Shown one piece after another: positions 8,267-17,503 of a DNA stretch of 64,000 nucleotides. Position 1 is the first letter of the stretch; every line of letters begins with the position of its first letter. The translations under genes were made by a program, and so were the position numbers. Source of the DNA: Bog-257 sp963834135 (GTDB taxonomy: Bacteria; Acidobacteriota; Terriglobia; Terriglobales; Acidobacteriaceae). A model generated the notes under the pieces. The model ran no database searches, had not been told where the DNA came from, and worked only from the letters and a program-made list of their open reading frames with translations. Location of the stretch: positions 1-64,000 of the forward strand of contig CAWIAN010000007.1 of the NCBI GenBank assembly GCA_963834135.1, written 5' to 3'.

Positions 8267-8648
8267 CAGTTGTCAGTTGTCGGTTGTCAGTTCGCCGATT
8301 GCCAGTGGCCAATGGCCAGTGGTCAACGCGACGGCAGTCTTGATTTTACGCGAGTCGCGACCTTTTCCCCCTTTCAGATTGTCATTCTGAGCGAAGTGAG
8401 GCGCAGGCCGAACGCAGTCGAAGGACCTGCTTCTCGCAGCGGCAGGGAAGTCGGCAACTTTTGGATTCCGCGCGGCGGACAGCAGGTCCTTCGGCTACGC
8501 ATCCGCCCGCCGCAAAATCGGCGGCGGAAAAAGCAGGGCGGACGCTCCGCTCAGGATGACAAATCCAGAGGGAATGCGTTGGCCGATGGCCGATGCCTCC
8601 CAGCTTGACGGCCCTCCAGCGGCAACTGACAACTGACAACCGACAACG
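8267..8648. repeat. Inverted heptad arrays enclosing a family B element upstream of ligA
   Basis: At 8267-8292 the + strand reads CAGTTGT CAGTTGT CGGTTGT CAG. At 8623-8648 the complementary pattern CAACTGA CAACTGA CAACCGA CAAC appears. The two heptad arrays are inverted relative to each other and bracket about 330 bp that contains a family B repeat. No gene is supported between 8264 and 8661. The right array ends 13 bases before the ligA ATG and takes the place where a ribosome site would normally be. Confidence 0.7.
8381..8560. repeat. Family B long imperfect palindrome
   Basis: It begins GTCATTCTGAGCGAAGTGAG and ends GCTCCGCTCAGGATGAC, so the termini are inverted copies of each other. Inner arms CAGTCGAAGGACCTGC and GCAGGTCCTTCGGCT also pair. 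The whole is a 180-bp element of the same type as 18037-18186 and 21552-21706. Confidence 0.75.
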
Positions 8649-8661
8649 GCATAATGTTTCC

Positions 8662-10677
8662 ATGCCTTCCGGCAAGAACCTGCAGCGCACCCTCGACTTA
8701 CTGCGCGACAAGATCCGCCACCACGAGCACCGCTACTACGTGCTCGACTCACCTGAGATCTCGGACGCCGAGTTCGACCGGCTAATGGACGAACTGATCG
8801 CGCTGGAGGCGAAGCATCCCGAGCTCGTCACGCCCGACTCGCCGACCCAACGTGTTGGCGGACAGGTCAGTGGGCAGTTCGCCAGCGTGCAGCATTCCAC
8901 TCCGATGCTCTCGCTGGCCAAAACCAACAGCGAAGCCGAGCTCCGCGACTGGGAGCGCCGCATCCACGATCTCACCGGCGTGACCAAAGTCGATTATGTT
9001 TGCGAGTTGAAACTGGATGGCATGTCGATGGCGTTGCGTTTCGACTCCGGGCGGCTCGCACTCGGCATAACCCGTGGCAATGGGACGGCGGGTGAGGATG
9101 TCACCGCCAACGTGCGCACCATCCGCAGCATCCCCTTGAACATCTCCGCCGAGCAGTTGAAGAAGGCGGGCTTGCCCAAGGCGTTCGAGGTTCGCGGCGA
9201 GTTGCTGATGCCCACAACCTCCTTCGTCCGCATGAACGATGAGCAGGAGCAGAAGGGCCTCGCCAAGTTTGCCAATCCACGCAATGCGACTGCCGGCACA
9301 GTGCGGCAGCTCGATCCCCGCATCACGGCGTCGCGCCGGCTCGATTTCTTCGCCTACGGTCTGCTGGCCGACGGCCACACCATCTTCGACCGCCATTCGG
9401 AAGCTTTGAAAGCCTTACAGGCCGCAGGTTTCAAGGTGAATCCCAATCACCGGCTGGTGCACAGCATCGACGAGGTATGGGAGTTCATCACCCAGTGGGA
9501 GGGCAAGCGCGATAGCCTGCCGTACGAAACCGACGGCATCGTGGTGAAGGTTGATCGCATCGGGCTGCAGCAGGAGCTGGGCTTCACCGGCAAGGCGCCG
9601 CGCTGGGCCATCGCTTACAAGTACGCCGCCCATTCAGCCGAGACGCAGATTGAAGACATCCAGGTGCAAGTGGGTCGCACCGGCAAATTGACGCCGGTAG
9701 CCTGGCTGAAACCGGTGCCCATCGGTGGCACTACAGTGAGCCGCGCCACGCTGCACAACATGGACGAGATCGAACGGCTGGGCGTGCGCATTGGCGACTG
9801 GGTGCTGGTCGAGCGTGGCGGTGACGTCATCCCGAAGGTCGTCAAGGTTCTGGACGACAAGCCGCGCGGACACAAAAAGTTTCACATGCCGGAACGCTGC
9901 CCGGTATGCGGCGGGCATGTGGTTCGCGCCGAAGGCGAAGCCGACCATCGCTGCGTCAACGCCAACTGTCCGGCCAAGCTGCGCGAGACGATTCGTCACT
10001 TCGCATCGCGCGGGGTGATGAACATCGAGGGCATGGGCGATGCGCTGGTCAATCAGCTGGTCGAAGCCGGCATGGTGAAGAATGTCGCCGACATCTACAG
10101 CCTGACCGAAGATGGTCTGCTCAAGCTGGAGCGCATGGGCAAGAAGTCGGCCGACAATATTCTGAACGAGATCGAGAACTCGAAGAAGCTGCCGCTGGAT
10201 CGAGTGATCTATGGGCTGGGCATTCGCTTTGTCGGCGAGCGCACCGCGCAGTTCCTGGCCGAATATTTTGGCTCCATCGAAGCGCTGATGAGGGCCGGCG
10301 AAGAAGAGCTACAGCAGGTGAACGAGATCGGGCCGCGAGTGTCGGCTGCCATCTGCGAGTTTTTCGCCGAGCCGAAGAACGTCGCGCTGGTCAAACAGTT
10401 GGAGAAGGCCGGCGTGAAGTTCACCGGCGAAAAGCGAAAACGCGGGACAACGCTGGCGGGAAAAACGTTTGTGTTGACCGGCACGCTGGAGCGTCATACG
10501 CGCGACGAAGCCAAGCAGTTGATCGAAGATGCCGGCGGCAAGGTGGCGGGCTCGGTCAGCAAGAAGACGGACTACGTGGTGGCCGGGGCCGAGGCCGGAT
10601 CGAAGCTCGACAAGGCGCGAGAGCTCGGGGTAAAGGTTGTCGACGAGAAGGAGATGGAAAGTCTGGTGAAGGGCTGA
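8662..10677 (+). CDS. ligA: NAD-dependent DNA ligase LigA
   Basis: The enzyme seals 3'-OH/5'-phosphate nicks using NAD+ during replication and repair. The adenylation Lys is Lys117 in the KLDG motif (CELKLDGMSMALRF). HRYYVLDSPEISDAEFDRLM is the NAD-binding Ia domain. A four-Cys zinc finger (CPVCGG...CVNANC, about 413-436) follows the OB fold, then helix-hairpin-helix repeats and a C-terminal BRCT domain (about 594-671, FVLTGTLERHTRDEAKQLIE). The 671-residue length is normal. ATG at 8662 was chosen because the family starts close to it; upstream sequence is repeat-derived. No ribosome site is obvious. Confidence 0.95.
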   Translation: MPSGKNLQRTLDLLRDKIRHHEHRYYVLDSPEISDAEFDRLMDELIALEAKHPELVTPDSPTQRVGGQVSGQFASVQHSTPMLSLAKTNSEAELRDWERRIHDLTGVTKVDYVCELKLDGMSMALRFDSGRLALGITRGNGTAGEDVTANVRTIRSIPLNISAEQLKKAGLPKAFEVRGELLMPTTSFVRMNDEQEQKGLAKFANPRNATAGTVRQLDPRITASRRLDFFAYGLLADGHTIFDRHSEALKALQAAGFKVNPNHRLVHSIDEVWEFITQWEGKRDSLPYETDGIVVKVDRIGLQQELGFTGKAPRWAIAYKYAAHSAETQIEDIQVQVGRTGKLTPVAWLKPVPIGGTTVSRATLHNMDEIERLGVRIGDWVLVERGGDVIPKVVKVLDDKPRGHKKFHMPERCPVCGGHVVRAEGEADHRCVNANCPAKLRETIRHFASRGVMNIEGMGDALVNQLVEAGMVKNVADIYSLTEDGLLKLERMGKKSADNILNEIENSKKLPLDRVIYGLGIRFVGERTAQFLAEYFGSIEALMRAGEEELQQVNEIGPRVSAAICEFFAEPKNVALVKQLEKAGVKFTGEKRKRGTTLAGKTFVLTGTLERHTRDEAKQLIEDAGGKVAGSVSKKTDYVVAGAEAGSKLDKARELGVKVVDEKEMESLVKG

Positions 10678-10843
10678 TTCGACTTAGTGCGGTTCGTCCT
10701 GCCCCGGCGCAACCTCGCACCGGATTGCGGGTTCCTGCACAAGGCGGTGTAGCCTGGCTATGCCTCGACATATGCGCCCTTGTACAATGTAAATTCCTGC
10801 TGCATCTTTGATACAGGTAGGGCAGTCCAGCGTGGGAGCGTGG

Positions 10844-12133
10844 ATGAGGGTTCTGCAGAAAACCGTCTTTATAGCATTGATCGCATTCGCCTTAGGGGCG
10901 GAAATGGGATGTGGAGACCAATACCGGCCGGTCGCCAATCCAATCATCAGTCCGGGAGGGCAGCCGCAAGTGGCACACTACGCCTGGGTGGTGAATTACA
11001 ACCCACAGGGCGATGGCAGCACCACCGAAATTGACGTCTCCGGCGATACCAACCTGGCGGTCAACGCCATGGGTAAGGGCACCAGTGCGGAGGCCTTCCC
11101 CACCAACTCACTCTCGCTTTACGTTGCCAACGCCGGCGATGACACGGTCATGCAGTATCTGCCGACGCTTGCGGGAGCGATTACCACCATTTCGCTGCTG
11201 CCTGGATCTCATCCCATTGCGCTGACATCATCGCTCAACACCAACATGTATGTCCTGAATACGGGCCCGGCCTCGCTGTGTGGGAGTTCGGGTTCGATCA
11301 GTACCATCAACACCTCGACGCTGTCGGTGTCGAATACCACCTGCGTCGGCATGAATCCGACCGCGATGGTGCAGGGGCCGAACGGCGGCTACATTTACGT
11401 CATCAACCAGGGCGACAACAATGGCACAGGGTCGATAACGGTGTTCAATCCCGCGGGACCCAACGTGGTGACCACCATCAACAGCAAAGAGGCACCCCCA
11501 CCCGCCCCACCGGGCCCGCTGAACCCGAATCCGGTGGCGCTGGCGGTAACGCCGCAGGGCTGGATTTGCATAGTCACCCAGGGCGACCAGACGTACCCAT
11601 CAGAGCTTGACCTGGTCTACACGGGCTATTCCAACATCGCCGTGACCGCCCCGCTAGGCGCGCAGCCTAACTTTGCTTTCATCGACCCTAACCGGAATCG
11701 CCTGTATGTCACCAACGGCGGCGACAATACGGTCAGCGTCTTTGATGCCTCGTCGATCGCGGTCTCTCCTAGTCCCAATATCCCGCTGCTGGGCACGGCT
11801 AAGGTGGGAACGAACCCGGTGGGCGTGACCGCACTGCTGGATGGATCAAACTTCCTGACCGCGAACGCCGGCTCGGACGACGTGAGTGTGGTCAGCCAGA
11901 ACAGCTTCAGCCTGCTCACCACCGTAGCGTTGCCCACTGGCGCCAATCCCGCGTGGATCGCCTCGGATCCGTCATCGGCGAAGGTTTACGTCGCCGACCA
12001 GGGGACGTCTGCGACCTCGATCATTCAGACTTCCAACAACACGATCTCGGGGACGATTACGGCGCCGCCGCAGATTTCTACCTGCACCAGCAACTGCGCG
12101 CTGCAGACGCCGTTGATGATTGTGACGCAGTAA
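10844..12133 (+). CDS. Exported beta-propeller protein (YncE/lactonase-like)
   Basis: From ATG 10844 the product (429 residues) has a signal sequence ending in GAEMGCGDQ; the Cys could be a lipid anchor, although the residues before it are not a perfect lipobox. The mature part repeats short units such as NSLSLYVANAGDDTVMQYLP, NRNRLYVTNGGDNTVSVFDA and SAKVYVADQGTSATSI, the YVxNxGxxTV pattern of YncE-like seven-bladed propellers. The family binds DNA or small ligands in some species; a structural or adhesive role at the surface is equally possible. A strong terminator follows. An upstream ATG at 10808 is in frame but less likely. Confidence 0.8.
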   Translation: MRVLQKTVFIALIAFALGAEMGCGDQYRPVANPIISPGGQPQVAHYAWVVNYNPQGDGSTTEIDVSGDTNLAVNAMGKGTSAEAFPTNSLSLYVANAGDDTVMQYLPTLAGAITTISLLPGSHPIALTSSLNTNMYVLNTGPASLCGSSGSISTINTSTLSVSNTTCVGMNPTAMVQGPNGGYIYVINQGDNNGTGSITVFNPAGPNVVTTINSKEAPPPAPPGPLNPNPVALAVTPQGWICIVTQGDQTYPSELDLVYTGYSNIAVTAPLGAQPNFAFIDPNRNRLYVTNGGDNTVSVFDASSIAVSPSPNIPLLGTAKVGTNPVGVTALLDGSNFLTANAGSDDVSVVSQNSFSLLTTVALPTGANPAWIASDPSSAKVYVADQGTSATSIIQTSNNTISGTITAPPQISTCTSNCALQTPLMIVTQ

Positions 12134-12172
12134 GGCGGCTATCGGCCGTCAGCTCTCAGCTTTCGGCTAAAA

Positions 12173-12206
12173 CAACAAGGCGGACCTTCGCGGTCCGCCT
12201 TTGTTG
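12173..12206. terminator. Bidirectional intrinsic terminator with TTCG loop
   Basis: GGCGGACC, TTCGC, GGTCCGCC forms an 8-bp perfect GC-rich stem, extended by CAACAA / TTTGTTG. It lies between the convergent propeller gene and uvrB. T-rich flanks on one side and A-rich on the other let it serve both. It is preceded at 12147-12170 by a degenerate CAGCTCT-CAGCTTT heptad run. Confidence 0.85.
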
Positions 12207-12320
12207 TTGCCGTGTTCTGATTGGCTTGGAGCGGAATCCGTGCCGCACGGCAACTGTGGCTGTGGGCGATGTGAGTCTGGCGAACGGCGGCGAGCGAAAA
12301 GCGAAAACCGCGCCTTTTTC

Positions 12321-14309
12321 CTACGTAAACATGAATTCCTTGGTCCGCAGATCGCGCACGGTGTCGCGCAGCTTTGCGGCTTTTTCGAATTCGAAACGCT
12401 TGGCGGCCTCGCGCATATCGGTTTCCAGTTTGGCGATGTAGGTGTCGAGGTCTTCCTGCGAGCGGAACTCCGGCATGCCTTCGACCTCGTTGGTCAGGTC
12501 GGCGTAGTCGGCGTCGGCCACGGCAACCAGCGACATGTCGAGCGGACGGCTGATGCTCTCCGGCGTGATGCCATTTTCTTCGTTGTAGGCCTGCTGAATG
12601 GCTCGCCGACGATAAGTTTCGTCGATCGCCTTCTGCATCGAGTCGGTCATGCGGTCGGCGTAGAGAATCGCGCGACCTTCCACGTTGCGGGCGCAGCGTC
12701 CGATGGTCTGGATCAGCGAACCAGACGAGCGCAAGAAGCCTTCCTTGTCGGCGTCGAGAATCGCCACCAGCGAGACTTCCGGCAGATCGAGCCCTTCGCG
12801 CAGCAGGTTGATGCCGATCAGCACATCGAACTCGCCCTTGCGCAGGTCGCGCAGGATTTTGATGCGCTCCAGCGTCTCGATCTCCGAGTGCATGTAGCGG
12901 CAGCGCACGCCGACCTCGGCATAATACTCGGACAAATCTTCGGCCATGCGCTTGGTGAGCGTCGTTACCAGCACGCGTTCGTTCTTCTTGGCGCGCTCGC
13001 GGATCTCGTGCAGCAGATCGTCGATCTGGCCTTTCACCGGCCGAACCTCGACCTCGGGATCAATCAAACCAGTCGGGCGAATGATCTGTTCGATCACCTC
13101 TCCGGCAGACTTCGTCAACTCGTACGGGCCCGGCGTCGCCGAAACGTAGATCACCTGGTTGACGCGATGCTCGAACTCCTCGAAGGTCAGCGGACGATTG
13201 TCCAGCGCGCTGGGCAGGCGGAAGCCATACTCGATCAGGTTCTGTTTGCGCGAGCGATCGCCGTGCCACATGCCGTGGACCTGCGGGACCGTTTGGTGCG
13301 ATTCGTCCATGAACAGCAGGTAGTCGCGCGGCACATAGTCCAGCAGCGTTGGCGGCGGCTCACCCGGCAGCCGGCCGGTGAAGTGGCGCGAGTAATTTTC
13401 GATGCCGTGGCAGTAGCCCATCTCCTTGATCATCTCGAGATCGAAGCGGGTGCGCTGATGCACGCGCTGCGCTTCGACGATGCGACCCTGCTTTTCGAGC
13501 TCAACTTCCCACCACGCCAGCTCCTCCAGGATTGACGTCACCGCGCTGTTCTTGCGTTCCGGCTGCATCACGTAGTGCGTCTTGGGATAGATGGGCAGGC
13601 GTACATGTTTCTGCTTCACCGTGCCAAAGAGCGGATCAATTTGCGCGAGTGATTCAACTTCGTCGCCCCACAGCTCGATACGATAGGCCGAATCGTCATA
13701 GGTGGGGAAGACTTCGATAATGTCGCCGCGCACGCGGAAGGTTCCACGGCGGAAGTCGCCGTCGGTGCGTTCGTACAAAATTTCGACCAGCTTGCGGGTG
13801 ATGTCATCGCGCTTGATCTTCTGTCCCTTTTCGAGGAACAGCATCATGCCGTAATACGCTTCCGGCGACCCCAGTCCGTAGATGCAGCTGACTGATGCGA
13901 CGATGATGCAGTCGCGGCGCTCGAAGAGCGACTTGGTGGCCGACAGCCGCAGCTTGTCGAGCTCGTCATTGACCGTCGCTTCCTTCTCGATGTAGACGTC
14001 GCCCGCGGGAATGTAGGCTTCCGGCTGGTAGTAGTCGTAATACGAGACAAAGTACTCAACCGCATTGTGTGGGAAGAAAGCTTTGAACTCGTGATAGAGC
14101 TGCGCCGCCAGCGTCTTGTTGTGCGCCATGATGAGCGCAGGGCGGTTGAGATTCTCAATGACCTTGGCCATCGAAAACGTCTTGCCTGAGCCGGTGACGC
14201 CGAGCAGCACCTGATGCTTTTCGCCGTCGGCAATGCCGCGCGTCATCGCCTGGATAGCGCTGCCCTGATCGCCCTGCGGTTTGTACGGACTTACGAGTCG
14301 GAATTCCAT
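12321..14309 (-). CDS. uvrB: Excinuclease ABC subunit B
   Basis: UvrB is the damage-verifying helicase-like subunit of nucleotide excision repair, loaded by UvrA and cut by UvrC. Walker A GVTGSGKTFSMAKV lies near residue 38, the damage-probing beta-hairpin is YYDYYQPEAYIP, the DEAD-like box is LLFMDESHQTVPQ, and motif VI is QTIGRCARN. The C-terminal UVR helix pair (about 620-655, REAAKRFEFEKAAKLRDTV) contacts UvrC. The start at 14309 gives MEFRLVSPYKPQGDQ, the conserved N terminus; the upstream extension to 14393 is unlikely. Length 662 is standard. No LexA-like box was recognised upstream. Confidence 0.95.
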   Translation of the reverse strand: MEFRLVSPYKPQGDQGSAIQAMTRGIADGEKHQVLLGVTGSGKTFSMAKVIENLNRPALIMAHNKTLAAQLYHEFKAFFPHNAVEYFVSYYDYYQPEAYIPAGDVYIEKEATVNDELDKLRLSATKSLFERRDCIIVASVSCIYGLGSPEAYYGMMLFLEKGQKIKRDDITRKLVEILYERTDGDFRRGTFRVRGDIIEVFPTYDDSAYRIELWGDEVESLAQIDPLFGTVKQKHVRLPIYPKTHYVMQPERKNSAVTSILEELAWWEVELEKQGRIVEAQRVHQRTRFDLEMIKEMGYCHGIENYSRHFTGRLPGEPPPTLLDYVPRDYLLFMDESHQTVPQVHGMWHGDRSRKQNLIEYGFRLPSALDNRPLTFEEFEHRVNQVIYVSATPGPYELTKSAGEVIEQIIRPTGLIDPEVEVRPVKGQIDDLLHEIRERAKKNERVLVTTLTKRMAEDLSEYYAEVGVRCRYMHSEIETLERIKILRDLRKGEFDVLIGINLLREGLDLPEVSLVAILDADKEGFLRSSGSLIQTIGRCARNVEGRAILYADRMTDSMQKAIDETYRRRAIQQAYNEENGITPESISRPLDMSLVAVADADYADLTNEVEGMPEFRSQEDLDTYIAKLETDMREAAKRFEFEKAAKLRDTVRDLRTKEFMFT

Positions 14310-14412
14310 GACCGGTTGGCCCCGCCCCAGGGCCGGCTCAATTCGTTGGGAAGCCTCACAGAAGTGAATTTCGGCGAGTGGGCATCCCTCCATTATACGA
14401 CGGGGAGACTCA

Positions 14413-14716
14413 ATGAGATTTCAAGGGAAGAACGCGTCGTTTCGACGGTTTATTTTCGGATGAGCTCGAGGAGTTCGGGCTCAACCCATATCGTTTCGCC
14501 CAATTTGCCGGTGACCGACCGAACGTCAATCTCGGCCTAGCCGATTTCATTAAACCCCGATATCGTGAATTCGTGCTCAAGACATTGCGTGAAGACGGCC
14601 GGAGTATCGAGGCGAGCATCTCCCTTGGGAAGATGAGGCGGGATGGCCTTCAAACGTACGATGTCTCCGACTTTCACGTTGGCATGAACATAACCTCTGA
14701 CGGCGCTCGCCAGTAA
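14413..14716 (+). pseudogene. Small frameshifted ORF of unknown function
   Basis: ATG at 14413 opens MRFQGKNASFRRFIFG and stops at a TGA (14461-14463). The next frame is open across the same point and reads SDELEEFGLNPYRFAQFAGD onward, ending in DFHVGMNITSDGARQ at a TAA (14714-14716). Ignoring one T in the TTTT run at 14453-14456 joins both parts into a protein of about 100 residues. The composition looks protein-like and unrelated to the repeats around it. I do not recognise the family. It may be a real gene with an indel, either natural or from assembly. Confidence 0.45.
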
Positions 14717-14878
14717 ATAGCCCAGCGCGGAAGCGCTGGGTTAACGGCAACAATTATGATGTTCGAGCCCGTTAGGGGCGAAACCCCACGGCCGATCGCA
14801 TCCGGAAGCGTCGCCCCTAAAAGGGGCTCCTGCCCATAAAATATCGGCGTTAACCCAGCGCTTCCGCGCTGGGCTAAT
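14717..14878. repeat. Family C element with inverted CCCAGCGCTTCCGCGCTGGG ends
   Basis: AGCCCAGCGCGGAAGCGCTG at the left and CAGCGCTTCCGCGCTGGGCT at the right are each palindromic and also inverted copies of one another, enclosing about 115 bp with a GTTAGGGGCGAAACCCC / GCCCCTAAAAGGGGC pair. The same palindrome recurs at 20.63 kb. Confidence 0.7.
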
Positions 14879-14949
14879 CACTCTTGGTCTTGCCCCTTTT
14901 TCCCTGCCCGGATACCATCTTTCCGCCAACTCCACCTCGGGGGGAATCC

Positions 14950-16083
14950 ATGCATCGTCGTACCGGCCTAGTGGGCTTCTTCTTCCTTGTTCTGATGGTA
15001 TGCACCTTCGCCACCGCACAACAACCGGTCGCGCCGGACGGCGAAAGGGCTGCGCTGAAGTCCGTCGTCGACGGCATCATCGAGCCTTACTTGTCGCTGA
15101 ACCGCCTTCCCGGCGCGATTGTCGGCGTCTCCGTTCGCGGCCACCGCTATTATTTCCCTTACGGAAAAGCCACCGATGCGGGCGCGCCGTTCGCGGCCGA
15201 CACGCTGGTGGAAATCGGCTCGTGCACCAAGACTTTCACGACGACGCTGTTTGCACTGGCCATCGGCCGCAAGCAGATGGATCCCAAGGCCTCGATCCAG
15301 AAATACATGCCCGCAGGTTACGCTTTGCGTCCGGAGGCGCAGGTGGTGACGCCGCTGGAGCTGGCCGACTTCACCTCCGGCATGCCCGACGACCCTCCCC
15401 ACCTGCCGCAGCGCCTGGAGATGCGCAGCATCGAGCACTACACGACGAAAGATTTCCTCACCTGGGTGTCGCGCTGGAGGCCTGTGAGTACTCCGCCTGC
15501 GCCCTATCTCTATTCCAATGCGGGCGTCGGATTGTTGGGCTACCTGGTCGCGACCGCTACTGCCACAGAGTGGGACAAGCAACTCGGCAGCCAGATTCTC
15601 CAGCCGTTAAGCATGACAGACACCGAACTGCGCCCCACTTCCGAGCAGATGAAGCGCATGGCCAAGGGGCACATGCACTACGGCAACGATGCTCCGCCCT
15701 GGCCAATCTATGCCTGGTATGCCGCCGGCGGATTGCGTTCGACCGCTCAGGACATGTTGAGCTTTGGCGAAGCGAACCTCGGACACACGGAAGTGAACGG
15801 CAAGCCGGTCGCCGCGGCCCTGACCGCCGCGATGGAGTTGGCGCAGAAGCCGATTTACACCATGCCCAACGGCATAAACAAACAGGCAATGGCGTGGGTA
15901 GTCAACACCGGCGACCGCAATCCCAACCTGCATCCGATTATCGTGAAGGACGGCGGCACGGCGGGTTTCAGCACCGCCATCGCGGTGAACCACGCGAAGG
16001 ACCTGGCGGTTTTCGTTGGCATCAATCAGAACGGGGCTCAAGCGGCAGGGAAGGCGGTAGAGATAGCCCGGCACATTCCGTGA
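14950..16083 (+). CDS. Secreted serine beta-lactamase-fold hydrolase (class C-like/esterase)
   Basis: A signal peptide (about residues 1-24, ending FATAQQ) directs export. The SxxK nucleophile motif is Ser91-Cys-Thr-Lys94 (IGSCTKTF), the second motif is Tyr188-Ser-Asn190 (YLYSNAGVGLLGYL), and the third-motif region is DGGTAGFSTAI near the C terminus. These mark the beta-lactamase/transpeptidase-like superfamily (Pfam Beta-lactamase), which includes AmpC enzymes, D-aminopeptidases and esterases. Which activity this has cannot be decided from sequence. The start at 14950 is favoured by GGGGG upstream and by giving the signal peptide at the N terminus. 377 residues. Confidence 0.85.
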   Translation: MHRRTGLVGFFFLVLMVCTFATAQQPVAPDGERAALKSVVDGIIEPYLSLNRLPGAIVGVSVRGHRYYFPYGKATDAGAPFAADTLVEIGSCTKTFTTTLFALAIGRKQMDPKASIQKYMPAGYALRPEAQVVTPLELADFTSGMPDDPPHLPQRLEMRSIEHYTTKDFLTWVSRWRPVSTPPAPYLYSNAGVGLLGYLVATATATEWDKQLGSQILQPLSMTDTELRPTSEQMKRMAKGHMHYGNDAPPWPIYAWYAAGGLRSTAQDMLSFGEANLGHTEVNGKPVAAALTAAMELAQKPIYTMPNGINKQAMAWVVNTGDRNPNLHPIIVKDGGTAGFSTAIAVNHAKDLAVFVGINQNGAQAAGKAVEIARHIP

Positions 16084-16102
16084 GAGATTCGGGGGAGGAA
16101 AA

Positions 16103-16140
16103 ACCCCAGGTCTCGAAAATCGCGAGACCCGGGGCACCCG
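16103..16140 (-). repeat. Family A hairpin, reverse orientation
   Basis: Reading the minus strand: CGGGTGCCCC, GGTCTCGCG, ATTTTC, GAGACCTGGGG. It lies 20 bp after the hydrolase stop. The remainder of 16084-16312 carries a C-rich heptad-like run (16160-16200) and the leader of the next gene. Confidence 0.7.
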
Positions 16141-16312
16141 GATTTCGTTTTTCGCTGTCCCCCTGCCCCCGAAAATCTACCCACGATCCACTACCCGCTG
16201 TTTTGTTAAACGCATCCGCTGATTTATCCTAAAAGTTCTGGCCAAATCTCACAGCAGTTCCCACGTTCTCCTGTGCGAGCGCAATCCTAACTTTTGTTTG
16301 AGCAGGTCAATC

Positions 16313-17503
16313 ATGAAAATTCTTGTAATTGGATCCGGAATGATGGGGCGGGCCGCCGCCTACGATATGGCTCGCAGCCAGCGAGTGCAGTCCGTAACCC
16401 TCGCCGACAATGACAACGCGCGGCTGAAGCAGGCGGTTCAGCAGGTGAATCAGCTGGCCGGCAACGACAAGGTTCGCGCCGTTCAGCTCGACGCCGCAGA
16501 CACGGAAGCAGCGCTGGAGATGATGCGCGGTCATGATGGCGTGCTCTCTGCAGTCCCCTATTTCTTCAATCTCGGGCTGGTAAAGTCCGCCATCAAAGCC
16601 GGCTGCCATTTCGCCGATCTTGGAGGCAACAACACGGTGGTGCGTCAGGAGCTCGAGCTTGAGCCCGAGGCGCTGGCTGCTGGCGTGGGCATTGCACCCG
16701 ATTGCGGCCTCTCTCCGGGCATGGCGTCGATCCTTGCCGGCGAGTTGCTGCGCCGCATTGGCGGCAAAGCGGATGCGCTCAAGCTCTATGTCGGCGGATT
16801 GCCGCAGTCGCCGAAGGCCCCGTTCAACTATCAACTGGTTTTCTCGGTTGAGGGCCTGATCAACGAATACTGCGAGCCGGCAAAGATTCTGCGCAATGGC
16901 AAGTTGACCATTATCGAGCCCCTGACCGAAGTGGAGTCGTTTCACATGGAAGGTTTCCCCGAGCTCGAAGCCTTTCACACCTCGGGCGGCACCTCGACCA
17001 TGCCGGAGACGTTCCAAGGACAGGTTGGCGAGTGCTTCGAAAAGACGCTACGTTATCCCGGCCACGTCAGCATGCTGCGTTCGCTGTACGATCTGGGACT
17101 GTTCTCCAGCGAGAAGCGGCGTATCGACGGCGCCATGATTTCGCCTCGGCAGATGATGTCGTCGCTGTTCGTGGAGAAGTTTTCAGGCAATGAGCCAGAG
17201 CTCACGATCATGCGCGTAGAAGCGCATTATGGCGACAGGATCGCGTCGTTCAGCATGGTCGACTACACCGACAACGTCACCGGCCTGACTTCGATGATGC
17301 GCACTACTGCGTGGCCAGCGTCAATCGTGTTGCAGATGATGGTTGATGGACGGGTCAGCAAGCGTGGCGGGGTTCGCCAGGAGATCGACGTCCCTGCCGA
17401 ACTATTTCTGAACGAAATGGCGCAGCGGGGCATCACTATCAACTACCGCATCGAGTCGACGCAGAAGTCTGACGCGTTGGCGGCAGCGGTACGGGAGAGT
17501 TAA
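16313..17503 (+). CDS. Saccharopine dehydrogenase-like NAD(P)-dependent oxidoreductase
   Basis: The N terminus MKILVIGSGMMGRAAAYDMA is a Rossmann dinucleotide-binding motif, and LSAVPYFFNLGLVKSAIKAG with HFADLGGNN follows the saccharopine dehydrogenase/reductase (Sacchrp_dh_NADP) pattern. The C-terminal domain carries PDCGLSPGMASILAGELL, also typical. Such enzymes act on lysine, saccharopine or related amino-acid adducts, but many bacterial members have unassigned substrates. The start at 16313 is preferred over 16298 because it begins the Rossmann strand directly. The DoxX gene begins at the very next base after its stop, so the two are almost certainly cotranscribed. 396 residues. Confidence 0.85.
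   Translation: MKILVIGSGMMGRAAAYDMARSQRVQSVTLADNDNARLKQAVQQVNQLAGNDKVRAVQLDAADTEAALEMMRGHDGVLSAVPYFFNLGLVKSAIKAGCHFADLGGNNTVVRQELELEPEALAAGVGIAPDCGLSPGMASILAGELLRRIGGKADALKLYVGGLPQSPKAPFNYQLVFSVEGLINEYCEPAKILRNGKLTIIEPLTEVESFHMEGFPELEAFHTSGGTSTMPETFQGQVGECFEKTLRYPGHVSMLRSLYDLGLFSSEKRRIDGAMISPRQMMSSLFVEKFSGNEPELTIMRVEAHYGDRIASFSMVDYTDNVTGLTSMMRTTAWPASIVLQMMVDGRVSKRGGVRQEIDVPAELFLNEMAQRGITINYRIESTQKSDALAAAVRES

Noticed and set aside
12201..13535. 444-codon open frame on the + strand
   Set aside because: It is the antisense shadow of uvrB, which has full motif support on the minus strand.
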